64,000 bases of DNA, taken from positions 227,640 through 291,639 of the forward strand of contig NW_003145790.1 of assembly GCF_000003605.2 (NCBI RefSeq), read 5' to 3'. The stretch comes from Saccoglossus kowalevskii. Lineage: Eukaryota > Hemichordata > Enteropneusta > Harrimaniidae. Each line of letters begins with the position of its first letter. Positions within the stretch are counted from its first letter, which is position 1. The position numbers and the translations under genes are program-made. Shown in pieces: positions 25,671 to 38,700 of the stretch. The notes beneath the pieces were generated by a model. It made no database searches and was not told where the DNA came from. It saw nothing but the letters and a program-made list of their open reading frames with translations.

Positions 25671-25926
25671 AGTTATTAATAGCGCAAGTTACCAATAGTT
25701 GTAGCTATCAATAGTATTAGTTACTGATAGTGTTAGTTACCAATAGTGTCAGTCATCATTAGCATTACTTACACATTGTGTTAGTTAACAATGGTAGTTG
25801 TTACCAATATAGTTAGTGACCAGTAGTGTTGGTTACCAATAGTTTTAGTTATCAATAGTGCTAGTTACTAATATTGTTAGTTACTAATAGTGTAATGTAT
25901 CGATAATATAAGTTACCAATATATTG
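25671..25926. repeat. 16-bp tandem array, 16 units
   Basis: Sixteen consecutive 16-bp units keep an unbroken register, with consensus AGTTACCAATAGTGTT. Most units differ from the consensus at 1-6 positions. The best-kept bases are GTTA at the start and AATAGT in the middle. Sixteen is not a multiple of three, so no repeat peptide is encoded. No gene is adjacent. Confidence 0.8.
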
Positions 25927-26559
25927 CTTGTTAACAATGGTTATTAAAAGCCAGCGTATGCTAGGACGAACTCGGGGTTAATGAATATTCAAGTGTGTCA
26001 ATATATTATTGATTAAGTGCAAGACATAATGTGATAACCGATTCTCTGATTCACCTAGACGTTTTACAAAATACATGAAGTCTATTATTATTATTTGAAA
26101 ATTAAAACTAATTTAAAAAAAATAGTGCAACTTACTTTGAGATCTTTATGATCATAAGAACATTGCTAAACTTTTCTTGACAAATAAACAACGGCAACAC
26201 AATACTAGAATTCACTATTTTAATAGTTTAGGGCGTTGTTACAAAGTACAGGTCGATATCACCGAATAACACCTTTATCATTGAAGGTCGTTTGTTTTTT
26301 AAACTTGAAAGTTTGTAATTGTATAGCTCCATTAAACATTAATAAATGGCGACCGTAGTGTTATTCGGCATTTACAAAGGCCGCTAAATACGTACATAGT
26401 GTGTATAATATTCTTATTTAACATTTTTTAGTTAATGCGTACAAACAAAGAGAAACGAGTTTAACGTCGATAGTGCTCAACCAATTAACTCACACAATGT
26501 AATAATGATTGTTCTGATATCTTATCGATATCTAATTTGTTCAAAGGAATTTCGTTATA
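25927..26559. other. Unassigned AT-rich DNA
   Basis: No feature recognised. Confidence 0.4.
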
Positions 26560-26661
26560 ATGGAGGCCGTCTCAACAACATGTGACAATTTACTTGAATC
26601 CAGACATCGACCTTTTACTATTGATCCGTTAGAGCGCAAATTTATAAGTGACTTCTTGTAA
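26560..26661 (+). CDS. Candidate short ORF or first coding exon (weak)
   Basis: A 33-codon frame opens with ATGG in a fair start context (A at -3, G at +4). It encodes an unremarkable soluble peptide with the central part LLESRHRPFTIDPLERKF. The in-frame TAA overlaps a GTAAAT that could be a 5' splice site, so a spliced first exon ending near 26657 is an alternative to a micro-ORF. No homologue is recognised and chance cannot be excluded. Confidence 0.15.
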   Translation: MEAVSTTCDNLLESRHRPFTIDPLERKFISDFL

Positions 26662-28326
26662 ATTGAAGAAATGAAAACATCAAGCAGTACGCGCAGCATG
26701 GCGAAGTTAACGTTGCCGGGGATCAGCGTGATTTGCGTTTATGATGTTAAGGTAGTACGCAACTTGTGTCATATGCGCAAATTTTAATGCGCACAACAAT
26801 GACATTACCCAGACCAATCTGTAAAACAGGTTCATTTCACAGAAAATCGTAGGCTATATTATCATGTTGCTTTCATTATACCCTTTATACCATGTCACCT
26901 TACGTGCAGTGAGCCTACTCCCCACCGTATTTTAGCAGTATATGAGTAGAACGATGATGTCACCCAGGCCAATGATACGAATACACCGTCATGGGAATGG
27001 AGCGTACATACCCGTCGGGGTCATTGGATAGCATGTCTGGTTTTATTGGTGAAATATCCAGAGAAGATATTCATTCAAGAGTGCAAAGGAAATTAATAAG
27101 ATGAGATAGCCTGATATTTCAGACTCTAAGCGACGATCAGTGGTTATCATGTTTAAATACAGGGAGAATTGAGAAAATACGAATGTCCTAATTAGAAGCG
27201 GTTGCTTCATTGTGATTGACTATTTGAGTTGATCAAAGACAGCCAAACACACACAAAACGTAATGTCCTAACGTATTAAGCAATACGTATGTTAGAAATA
27301 AAATTGGTCTGTATAGAAATATATCACAGTGACATTCTGAAATTACAAGAACTCAGAGGGCAAACTAAACGAGTATCGAGTTATATCTATTTAGATATCG
27401 ACAATATATTAATATGTGTAATCTAAAATATTACGACCGCGCGTAATTTTGCTATAAAACATAGCAGTACATGTATAGTTTTACAACCAATTTCACAATA
27501 TCCAGTTTCTACTCGGTCCCGAAATGGTAATGCAGTTCAATATGATTTTTGTAAAATATGTAGGAGTCTGTTTTTAAATTGCAATAATGACTGCTTCTTC
27601 TTTTTTGGTTTAATTACCCAGGTTTCACGCATGTCTAATATTGTCGCATATCAGATGCGTGTACTAACGCGTTATTTGATTTTAATGTGGATGATTGATA
27701 GAATTGCCACAAAGATTGTCTCAAAATAGATTTGAGTTGGGTTTATGAATGATCAGATGAGTGAAACGACAAATCCAATTTTATTTATTCAGAAGGTAGA
27801 ATATAAAAAAACGCCTATAGTCGATCGTATCGGATGATTACGACCCGGAGCATTCGACATGCTACACCATGCGACGAGTGTAGAATTATTCAAAAGCTTG
27901 GTATTTTGCGAGAAATTGGTTTTGGATAAAATGAGTTTAAATTTTTGAAATCAAATTCCCGATTCATGACGCGAAGTAGTTCTTGTTGTGTATGTGTAAC
28001 AACGGGCGAGGGTAGGACAGAAATATAAACAAAATTCCCACGATAAAACTGACAGACATACAATTGTTAGTTATATGTTTAGATTAAATTAAATAATTGC
28101 AGTAAGAACAAAAGTCCTCCAGCCATAATTCAAATGGGAAATCTGTAATCCCGCTGCACCGCGCCATTAAATATATTACATTATTTATGTGACTCGAATA
28201 GACAAACAATGACGTCGAACTGTGAACATAAGTTGGAGAAATGCTTTGTATATATACCGACTGGTTCAACACAACAATATAAAGCGATTCTCCCATACCA
28301 ACGACGAGAAGAAATTCCAATTAATG
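26662..28326. other. Unassigned AT-rich DNA
   Basis: No gene or repeat recognised. Confidence 0.4.
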
Positions 28327-28502
28327 CAGAGGCGGCCGCACGACATTTTGCATCGAGGGGCGAGATCTGGTCAAATCCCGCATCTTGAGGGTCAAATTTT
28401 GCTGACACAAAAAGGTTTTAGCTTGATTTTTTTGGGGGGGGACGCCCTCTCAACATTTTTATTCCGAGGGGCCACCCTCCTGCCCCGGTGCCGCCGCCAC
28501 TG
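28327..28502 (+). mobile_element. Non-autonomous TIR DNA element M2, copy 2
   Basis: 176 bp with ends CAGAGGCGGCCGCAC and GGTGCCGCCGCCACTG. It is related to 18062-18255 along its length. It is flanked directly by TAATG on both sides (28322-28326 and 28503-28507), which fits a 5-bp target duplication. The 148-codon frame at 28222-28668 runs through this element and out both ends, so it is not a gene. Its termini recall hAT, but a 5-bp duplication does not fit hAT. Confidence 0.7.
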
Positions 28503-29255
28503 TAATGCTCAGTGCAACATCCTATGTCCCACAACATACGTAGTTTATATGAAAAGCACCAAACTGGGGCCCATGCAATATTATACAACTCCCGAAAACT
28601 ACATTGGTTACGTGAAATGCTACGTTGTAATACGTGTGGAGCTTTTAATTGCAAGGTGCAACTTATGAACGCAACGTGAAACGGACGTGCCCTGCTCAAC
28701 GCACGCAATACGCCACTGAAATGCGCGTCGAACGCAACGCGCGCAACATGCTACACAATATTAAGCTTGAGATTATGTACGCAGTAACAGCATCTCGGGC
28801 AGCAACTTTACGGGACGTACATCTCATGGAGACTCTGTGACTGTACATCAACGCTGCGAACAAACCCAGCAGAAAGAAAATAATTGGCGCGAAATAGACT
28901 AGGTTAATCATATAACACAGACGGGGCAACATTTAAATATTGGTAATTTATGCATTTCTCCGTTACATGTGATGTAGCTGTGAGCCTGTTGTAAAGAAGG
29001 CGTGCGTGACACTTACGTATTCCAATCACTCGTTAATTTGAAGTAGTCGTCACTGTGTCATAAGCGATGACACTTAAAACACCTAGCGTCATAATTGGCA
29101 AATTAACACGAGCCAAAGCAATGACGTCACGATATTTCCTTTGAGCTCGTACTGTGCGTATCGTTTGCGAGTTTACCCAGAGGGAGTGACTGTAGAACAG
29201 CAGCAGCAAATCTTTCCAGCATCACACAACTCATTCTGAAGTAGTGGCTCCGTTA
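28503..29255. other. Unassigned DNA with a CRE
   Basis: No gene supported. A full CRE octamer lies at 29122-29129, 134 bp before a possible start codon at 29256. Confidence 0.4.
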
Positions 29256-29412
29256 ATGAATGGACGGTTAGGCGTGTTTCACACTCCCGTGAGCGTGGAT
29301 ATTGACTTCAGGGCTATTGCATCTGGAATAATTCTCAGTCATTCATCAGGAAGGCAAAGGAAGCAGCACATACAATATTGTACCTCCGAGAAGACACCGC
29401 TTCTTATTTTTA
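29256..29412 (+). CDS. Candidate first coding exon (weak)
   Basis: ATG at 29256 opens a frame of 52 codons to a good donor, TTTTTA|GTAAGA, at 29412/29413. If not spliced, the frame runs on to 29462. The peptide has no signal sequence, membrane segment or family motif I recognise. The CRE 134 bp upstream would suit a promoter. No matching downstream exon was found. Confidence 0.18.
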
Positions 29413-32400
29413 GTAAGAGCTATTTTTTTTTTCATTTTTTTTCAATTAATTATTGGAAATGAGGTATGATGTATGGAATTGCCTGACAATCACGAAATTG
29501 CTGTTGATTTTGCTCATTCATTCGAATGCAGTTGTGTCTGTGCTTTTATTTCATGTAGAACTGTTTCATAGTATACCATGCGTCTCTAAGCTTTAGTCTA
29601 TAAAATGTTTTCCGCCGCATTGCGAACTATATGCAGCATCATGTGACCGTGTCCGATAATGTTGATTATTGTTGTTTTGTTTTTATAGCAAAACTGACAA
29701 CATGTGTCCGTGCCTGGTAGTAGCATAACCTAGACATACAGATCACGCAAGTCTTAATTTAAATCTAGCTTTTGTTGCGTCATGTACGATGATCAGTACG
29801 ACTCTATTTGTCTATCTATCCGATCACGCCTAAAATGCTTTAAAATGCCTATGTATTGGCAAACCTATCATTCCCGTTGAGAAACGCGATCGCGTGTGTT
29901 CATACCCAATATAACGAGTTAGACAGACCACAAACATACGCGTTTGACCTTAACTATTTGGATTATGCGTTCTAGCCGTGTTTCCTAATTAATTGGTATA
30001 CACTGCTAATAAGAACCAGCTGCGTATCATTATAACGTCTCCACTACAAGGGTTGAGTTAATTTATTCAAACAAAACGAGAAGAAAAATGAGACATGTAC
30101 GTAGATCAGAAAATGATTGGCAATTTCGTACTCGTGGAAAACATCGGAAGTGTATAATATCATTATAAGAAACCGACTTGTGTGTTTCATCAATTTTTTA
30201 TTAGCTGATAATAATATAGAATCGACGACGCCCATCTCAACCACGCCACTTGGTTATTTTTTTACGAAATATCGAACGATATCCTTGTATAATGAATGAG
30301 ATGGCGTGTGTGTACAATACCAGACAGTTATGTGAATAAATTTGAGAGTGGCCGGTGAATTTACAAATATGTTTTCGAATTTGATCCATCTTAGTGTTAT
30401 GGTGTTGAATTAAGACCAACATTACAAAAACCAAAATTAGAAAAAAATATACAAATTAATAAATAAAACGAAATGTAGAAGAATAAATAGAAACATGAAG
30501 CAATAATTAAGCAAATAAAAGTAACAATAACAAAATAGACAAATATAATCTGCTTACTTGAATAAGTGTTTTAAAAAGCTGTGAAAAAGTAGACCATCGA
30601 CACTTGACAACGAGGCTAAAAACTAACCTGCCGTTGCCTCGCAACTTTGGCTAAAACTTTGACCGCCCCAAGTCATAACGCGCATACAAAACACGATGTC
30701 AGGAAAATCGTCTTGATTTCGTTTGGTAACTGCGATTGAAACACTTCACCGCCCGTTGATGACGTGGTGTAATTATTGACAACAAATCAACAAGTCGTGG
30801 CAATGAAACTAGTGGTCTGAGAACGTCATTTCCAGTTACCCTGTATTCTCAACAATTATTGTATACACCCTTGCCTTCAAGTTCTCGCGATACGCACAGG
30901 TCATTGACAAAATCGACACACGACTTTTCTAGACAACAAGTCATTGAATTATTCCCCACAACCTCATAAAAAAAGCCTGTCATACGTCGATAACCACATC
31001 GCTGATGATTTTTTCTATGAACGACATCTAATTCAACATCTGAAACTCAATATTGCAAATTATTCATCGACCTCGCCTATATCACTCCACACAGATGGCA
31101 TACTAGTATCACAGAAGTAAAAATTAACTTGCGAACAAATAGAGTTAAAAGCTTGTATTAAATTTGTTATATCTTTCGATTTATTCTTTTATTCATTGGT
31201 GTAATGTTTTGTTTAATTATGGCCCTAATGACGCAGTGTGAGAACTGTGTGGACTGGTTTTGCATATATGGCCTGTATACATGTCGTTTATTGATATTAC
31301 TTAAATTGACCATACTAGCCTCGTTCGCGAATTATATAGTTTTATTGACGCGATTAATGTCACGAATTCTAAATATAAATTAGTACCACAAATCACCGTG
31401 GCACGAACTGTAGAGTATACTAGGATTCCAAGTTCACGTCAGACGTTTGTTTATTGGGCAACCACCGTTGCTACAATACTTTGTGTTTGAAGAAGATGGC
31501 TTGATGAATGTCATCCCAACATTTCATTGGAGTTATATCAGTTATTTCGACATTTTATGTATATTATGTTGCCAGCGCAGTGGGAAATGAATACTGTACA
31601 ATAATTTGTAACATCCCTTCTGTCCCCGCCCTTAGTTAAGAATTAACAAACAAACTTAACTACGAATTAACAAACAAACACACACACAAGTTCGTGTTAG
31701 TTTGTTTCTTATGTTGGCGCCTGATATTATAATTTACTGCGCCAAGCAACGAGTTTAGTTGATACCGCCACGACACTGCAACTGGTGGTTAGACAATGGA
31801 TTTTTTTAATATATATTCATCAACAGAAACAAATTATGTTTTAATGGATACATGTCTCACCGTGTTCCGATCCCAATAACTACAGAGTTTATGCACAAAC
31901 CGCTTTCTCGAAAAGACAATATAATAATCAATAATTGTCAATGCGCCCACCACCGTATGTAGCAATCTTTGTTACGATGCCGTCCTCCCTTCTGTGGTAT
32001 TGGAAAGACATTATGCTACTGGTGTTCTCTAACACGAAGTGGCGTGAACCACGAGAAGACATCGTAGACTCATTTGTCACAGTCTTGTCCCGTGATTGTA
32101 ATAAAGCATTCGCGGATGCCGCTTCATATAAACGTTATCAGTCCGAGCTCTTTTGTTGGATGTTCGATGACATTCCCCTCCTCTCGACCTCTCATCTCAG
32201 ACACTAGTTCGACAAAAGGTACTCAAAGACGCCAGTTTGCAAGTATATGGTATCAAGGGAGTTATTTATTGATTGCGTTCGTACGTACAGTCCGTTTTAT
32301 TTCAGAGTAAGAACAGATAACTGGCAACGGGTAACATGGGGTAACCCTTTAGAAGGCAACATGGCGATACGCCCTAACGGCTTCACTGGAACGGAAATTA

Positions 32401-35400
32401 TAACATACGGTTATTTTTGTGCATGTTGAAAACGCAAGAATAATTACAGAGAATTGCTTCTAGTGACTTAGTTATTTCATTAAAAAACACAACCCAGCGG
32501 GAGACTAATGTAGTCTCGAGCACCTGTGTATGTCACAGTTAATTTCATTTTACTTGCATAACGAATTTTTCATTACTGTAATTGCGTCGCTGTACTTGCC
32601 AAAGGCGTTTGTGTAAACCACGCAATTGAGCTGGTTTATGACGCCCTAATTCACTCAACTCCTGCGTTTCCCAGTTACTGGTAATTGCGTTGCGCCAATG
32701 GCAAACACGTTCACAGTGTGACTTTGGGGATCGATTTATTTTCAGGCGGCAGAGGTGAATTTATGATAACACGAACATGCAATCGACACATATTAAACAG
32801 GCTTTCGCAACAGACAATGACCCAACCAACAATGAACCAATCACAGCCCCGAGTTGTACGTTGATATTAATTTGTATGACGTCAGATTCCATGGTCGTAT
32901 TTATTCTAATATATACGCCGGATACATGTTCATTAAATTAGATACCCAGTGTGTTACTTAAATAGTCCGTGAACAAAACAACAAGACAATTGTCAATTCA
33001 GCGCGGATCAACTTGAATCGTTTCGACACTTCTTGTTAAGATGCCCTTTATCATTGTGTTCAGTATAGTTGAATTCAAAACAACAATCAACAATTGAAAG
33101 ATCACGTAGAACATGTCAAAGCGAACGTCACTATGACGTCATGGGAGAGAAAGCCTTTTAAACTGTTTCTCATAACATCCACTTGTCCAATCATGGATTC
33201 GAAGCTGACAGCAAGTACTCCTATCCGAGTATCGATTGTGCATCAGTTGACACAGAGAATTACCAAAACAGGCACATATGTGGCAAGTATATTTTTCTCA
33301 CCATTTCGTTTTCTCCCCCCCCCCCAAAAAAAAATAATAGCATGATCTTATTGGAATTTACCAAACGTATATAATCACAGACAAGATGTAATTGTGCAAA
33401 CCGATGCTTAATTATCACAGAGGATAGATTTAGCATGTGTCATCACGTACGTTGTTCCTATTAAATGTTCCCGGGGAGATTCTGGATGCTTAGATAATCA
33501 AACGAGTGCAAATGCCTGTCTCATATACAAAGTTATACTCCCGCGAATGCCAAATGACTGAACATCATTCCATTAGTAGACAATTATCTTGTGGCAAATG
33601 AACGCATGTCGAAAACATAATACGTCAAATGGTCGAAATTTAAAGTAACACTGAATGCAGGTACAGTTAACATTTTACGAATCATAATCTTATTATGAGA
33701 ATTTAAGCCAAGTTTCGAGGTGTCTACGTATGGGTGATATTATTAAAGCGATGTGCTATCATTATAACATTTTACGATTTGTAATCGATTGAATCCATTT
33801 CACAGATGTGCGTCTCTGACCTCACAACATTGGCCGGGAATGTCAGTGTTTGTGCTGTGGTCATAAAACAACGCTAAGCACTTTTTTGACATTCGTAGTT
33901 CTACACATATCGCAAAGATTGCGCTACCTCGCTTGAATTGGTCACGTCGTATGGGAGAGTTTCAAACCTGCCCCAGGGTAATGTAGTGCACTGTAATATA
34001 CCAAGATGTGCCAGGTACCTAATATACGCCGTACGTGATTGATGGCTTGGCAAAAAAACATTCTCATACCAAACAAAATATTCAGCTATATTCCGATAAT
34101 TATGTTGTGTTACAGCGATGCATTCAGACAGCCGCGCGTTTGTTAAGCGCGCAGGTTTCCAGCACAAAAGCAAACTCATTATTATCCGGTGATGCTTGAG
34201 GAACATTTTTCGCGCTGCTTCAGATTGTTAAGTCGTAACGCAGAGGTTAATGCACACTTGATAGGCGGCATTTCATACTTGTGATCCGAAAAGTAGATAC
34301 TCCCTGAAAAGGGGTATGATGCATTTATATTGATTAGACAAACCGATTTTTTTCTCCGAGTCTCACCGCGCTATCTGATTGGCCTACAGCTCAGATGTCA
34401 AAGGTTACTTAGATGATGCACACTGTGGTTGTTCTACGTGGTAATATTGATATGGTATCATTTGATACATATTATTGATCAACAATATACCAACAACTAT
34501 ATGGGTCCATTGAAAGTAATACTAGCTTATTTACCTTTTCAGTCGCATGATTCGCAGAATGATTATACGGGAGGATGTTATATGTGGAGCGGGATGTACT
34601 CACTTGTTTTGAAACACCTGATATCACATCTCGGTATACCCCGGGGTTATCATTCACTGACTGATTTGATCTTGTCTTGTAATATATTCTCTGTGTACCT
34701 TGTTTGTAGTTGTATTATTTTCGTGAACTTATTATATATTTTCCTCGTGCGATCTAGATTGTTGATGTTAGGTTCACAACTTTGTTTAGCCTATCAAAAC
34801 AATTTCTGTTGTTGAATTCCCCGCTGTTTACTGACAAACTATTGCATTTAAAAATAGCTTGAAGTAAGCACATGTAAAATTGTTAATATAAACAATATTT
34901 CCATTAAAAGGCGAGTTTCATCTTAATTGCTGATCAAATATCCTTGTGGTACCGAAAATTCCCACTGCCGTAAACGAGGGAAGAATTCTAGAAAGCATCA
35001 AAGTGCTTATCTCCGAGTATGTAAAACGGTTTGTTTAGTCCGTAGAAACCTCGGTTAAATAGGCGGTATGATGAACTAATTATACAGTTATATGAGTTGT
35101 AAGTGACTATATGATTAGAGCTAAGTGTTTTCGCGCATTTCCGAAGACACGTGGGAGGGCAGAGGCTAGAGATGTCTGCATTGTTCAATTGTTAGCAGAG
35201 CGTCTGACTCAATCGCATGGCTCTATACAGTAGCCAGCTGCTACATCCTATATGCTGTATAGTTTCCGGGTGACGTTTCGACATATCTACTATCTTCATA
35301 TTCTGTCTCCGTCTAATCAAAGGCACCGACATAGTAATGACATACTTGCTTGGCCAGCCTTGAACTTGTAGGTCAATCATTGACTGATTGGACTGCTTGT

Positions 35401-35698
35401 TAAATGAGGACTTTATCTATATACACCATTTCGTATCTACATATGGCGGAGAGTTCCAATTGAAAACACGAGATCTGCATCGTTAATCATTTGCGTGCAG
35501 TCATTTCCGTAAACACAATATTTTTTTTTATCTTTGAATGAGTTCTAAAACATGTGTTCTAAAATGTAAAAATACATATAATAGAATAATTGCTGTTGTG
35601 TATCTTTCATTTTTGGAGAGGCGGTGCCGTGATTTGAGCGATATATTTAGTTGTCTTTACGTCTATATGAAAATCTGCTCTCAGATAAGGGATCCATT
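29413..35698. other. Unassigned AT-rich DNA
   Basis: No gene supported. Two full CREs lie 257 bp apart at 32877-32884 and 33134-33141. A C11/A9 homopolymer junction lies near 33316-33336. A duplicated word (GAATTAACAAACAAAC) lies at about 31640-31680. The 128-codon frame at 34429-34815 has biased hydrophobic composition but no family resemblance. Confidence 0.45.
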
Positions 35699-35738
35699 CC
35701 GAGTTGAACGCATAAAACACATTATGTTTTCAACTCGG
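35699..35738. other. Hairpin with 10-bp perfect outer stem
   Basis: CCGAGTTGAA (35699-35708) pairs exactly with TTCAACTCGG (35729-35738). Inside, AAAACA and TGTTTT can pair after a 5-nt bulge. No gene lies next to it. Confidence 0.4.
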
Positions 35739-38700
35739 GCGCTTATTTATCGCTATCGGGATGGATAAACACAATTTCAGTAAATTAGTCAACAAATAAG
35801 AGGGGTTTACATTGTGATCTAAAATACTTGCAAGTCATATATTACTTGCAAAATGTCGAAAGATGTGGTTATTATTATTGGTGGTTATTTTTAGAATCTA
35901 TGTATTCTGAAATTCAAATTACGTAAACTTGTGTGGGGAATTGTGTTATATATGTGTTTCACATTTGGAATCATCCCCAATCACTGACTTGTTCAAACTT
36001 AAAGATATGTGCAAGTGAATATTATAAATAAACAGTTTAATATTGATTAGAATAAATAATATTAATAGAAGATCCCTCGCGTATATGATTGCCGTTCCTG
36101 TTTGTTACACTGCCCTCAACAATATATGTTTCAGTACACAAGCGGCTCACCGGGCATCTTTTGGGTGCCTCAGGGTGAGTCACAGGTGCGCAGAGGAAAG
36201 ATACTGGAACTAATTGAGATTTTGAGAAACAGTGACCAAATTTCCGGTAACGAATCTTCTGTATGGCGTTCAAAAGTGATATATTTAAATACCATTGCAT
36301 CACAGCTGTTTATGCTAACTCGCTGCTTAATATGCGGAATGTTGATAATAATAATATAGATAAGGATAAAGTAACTGAAGTATCGTGGAGACGGTACCAG
36401 AATCATGTATTCTTTTTAATTAATCGCGCGTTGAAATGAGGCTAGTTGTCAACGAACGATCGTCCATTAGCGATATCTGTGGTATTTTTTTTTCCGTAGC
36501 AATACTGATTGAATATAGAGTTGAGAAAACATTGACATATAGGTTCTATCATTTCGTGTATTGTATGTAGAACTCAATTTCATAGTCAGTTGCCTTTCCT
36601 AACTAGTCACTATACATTTCCATTCAATGTACTTCCTGGAACATGCTATTAAGTAGTATAGATGCATTGTCAATGTTGAATCTAGATGCATGTTGCCTTC
36701 AGCAATAGTAAACAATCTCCCTTTATGTGTGATAACTGTGCCGTCTATTTCTGTAAACGGTAACTAAGTTTGATTCATCATGCCGTTCAACCAATTCTGA
36801 ATGCAATTACGTTGTGTAAACACTCATTCAAAAAAAAAAAACGTTTTTATTCATCTTGCCTTTGGTCGTAATGCTGTCACGAAATGCATAAGCAAACTTG
36901 GTACATTAATAGGCATGAGAGCTGGGGAGTCACGCATCTTGTTCCCCTCTACAATAGCAAATATTGTTCCTCTCCCAAACACCATCACGACCACTCTTCC
37001 AAATGGGCCCACGGAACAATAGACACGGTAACGTTAAAAACGGGATCTCGACAACCAATTGGGAATAAAGTTTACTGCGACTGCGCATTTTCTAACATCA
37101 ATCTCGTGCAACCAAAACAATATTTCACTTTGCGGTAAAAAGCAGTTCGAGCAATTCCTCAAAGTTAGCCATATTTTATTTTTAAAACAGACAAAACCGC
37201 AAGTGCACCTAGCTGTGACACAGTAACGTAATTTAAGTTGCATTTGTAAAAGCAGTTTGATCTGATGTGCTTTAAGGCTTTTGAACATTCTCTTAATTTA
37301 TATTTATATTTACTAATGTTCTCATGGCTTCTGTTTCTTTTCTTTTCTTATTCTGGCATTCTCGAATACGGTTCGGCACACTTTTATATGATCTATGCCT
37401 GGAGGTTTATGAATAACCAGTGACATTATCCATTCTCAGTTGTGTGTTTTTTTTTTCTAACATGAGGCGAGTCAATGGAGATTGTGGGAACCCCGCTAAG
37501 AGGGAATGTGGATCAGTGATATCCATTGACGAATATTAATTCCCCTTGGTTATTACATGTTATACACGCTATTCCACGTTTTGTCATTTGGTCGAGGCTG
37601 AAAGCACATGTGTTTCGCATCTTATGGTATGTCTATGGTAATCAGTGACGCACTGTTCCTCCAGTAATACCACAAAAGAAAGAGTATTCATTCCCGTTAA
37701 AACAGCTCCTCATCTTATTGTTTTTATATTGTTACCCCGTACAAACGCTCTTTTGTTATATATGTACGTATCACGTCGGATGCATTATCGCTGCCGACAA
37801 GGAAACATCTGCCTGGCACAATGAGTGATATAATCCGTTGCTGAACAAGCATTTCGTAATTTCGAACATGTCGTGTAATTTCTTTGATATTATTTGTGTT
37901 CTTCCTTTGCTTATTTCCAACCAACCATATGGTTTCACGTCTCAATCTGACATCAATCCCCGAACATGCCACTTAAATACTTATTAGAAGCTATACGTCG
38001 AGCTGTGAGTTCAACCTTATTAATTTGAGGCGAACAAATATTTGCATACTTTCGAGAATATTCATTTCAGATCAGGTCGTTGTACTATATGATGTGATTT
38101 TTAGTATATAGAGAACCTATTCGACGGCGCTGATCGACTTGTAGCGTCTACTAAAAGCTGCCCGCCAATTAGTTACCATATGTTACTTGATTACTGTAAT
38201 CGATGCAGCGTTCTCTTGGCAATCAGCGTCAGCAGTGTAGTTTTTTTTTTTTAATAGATATAATGACTTTCAAATTACGATGAGTGTGTGTTTGATTTAA
38301 CTATGAATCTAAGTTTATCTCCCCCGCAGCGTCTCCAGTTGTCGTCCAGTGGGATGGGACATCATTGCTGATTTTATTGGCTCGATCTTGATTTCCGTCG
38401 ACGTTCTGATGAGATATTCCAAGGCAGGTGGTCATTTTATCGGCAATGAAAGTCCGCGTTCATTGGATGCTTTTTGAAGCCTTCCTTCTGATCATTTACT
38501 ATAACGTGGTGGGTTGTGTCAGTACCTATAATAGATACATCTGGGATCAAAATACTACTTGTTTATGAAATTACTCAGAAACATCATGGATTTTTTTTTT
38601 TAAAGCGTAGCAGTTGTCGTGCCTTATTGATTTCTATGTGAGTCTCACGAGATGTATGGATTGTTTTGTTTTTGTTTTTTGCTCGAAACGCGAACAAGCG

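Noticed and set aside
28222-28668. 148-codon plus-strand frame
   Set aside because: It runs through DNA element M2 (28327-28502) and its flanks, so it reads transposon sequence rather than a gene.
34429-34815. 128-codon hydrophobic frame resembling a membrane protein
   Set aside because: Hydrophobicity follows from T-rich DNA. There is no ordered set of helices, no motif and no splice context.
36134-36173. 40-nt segment between TTTCAG and GTGAGT
   Set aside because: Very short, with a weak pyrimidine tract and no frame to connect to.
38330-38475. 48 open codons after a CCCCCGCAG acceptor
   Set aside because: No consensus donor before the stop and no recognisable peptide.
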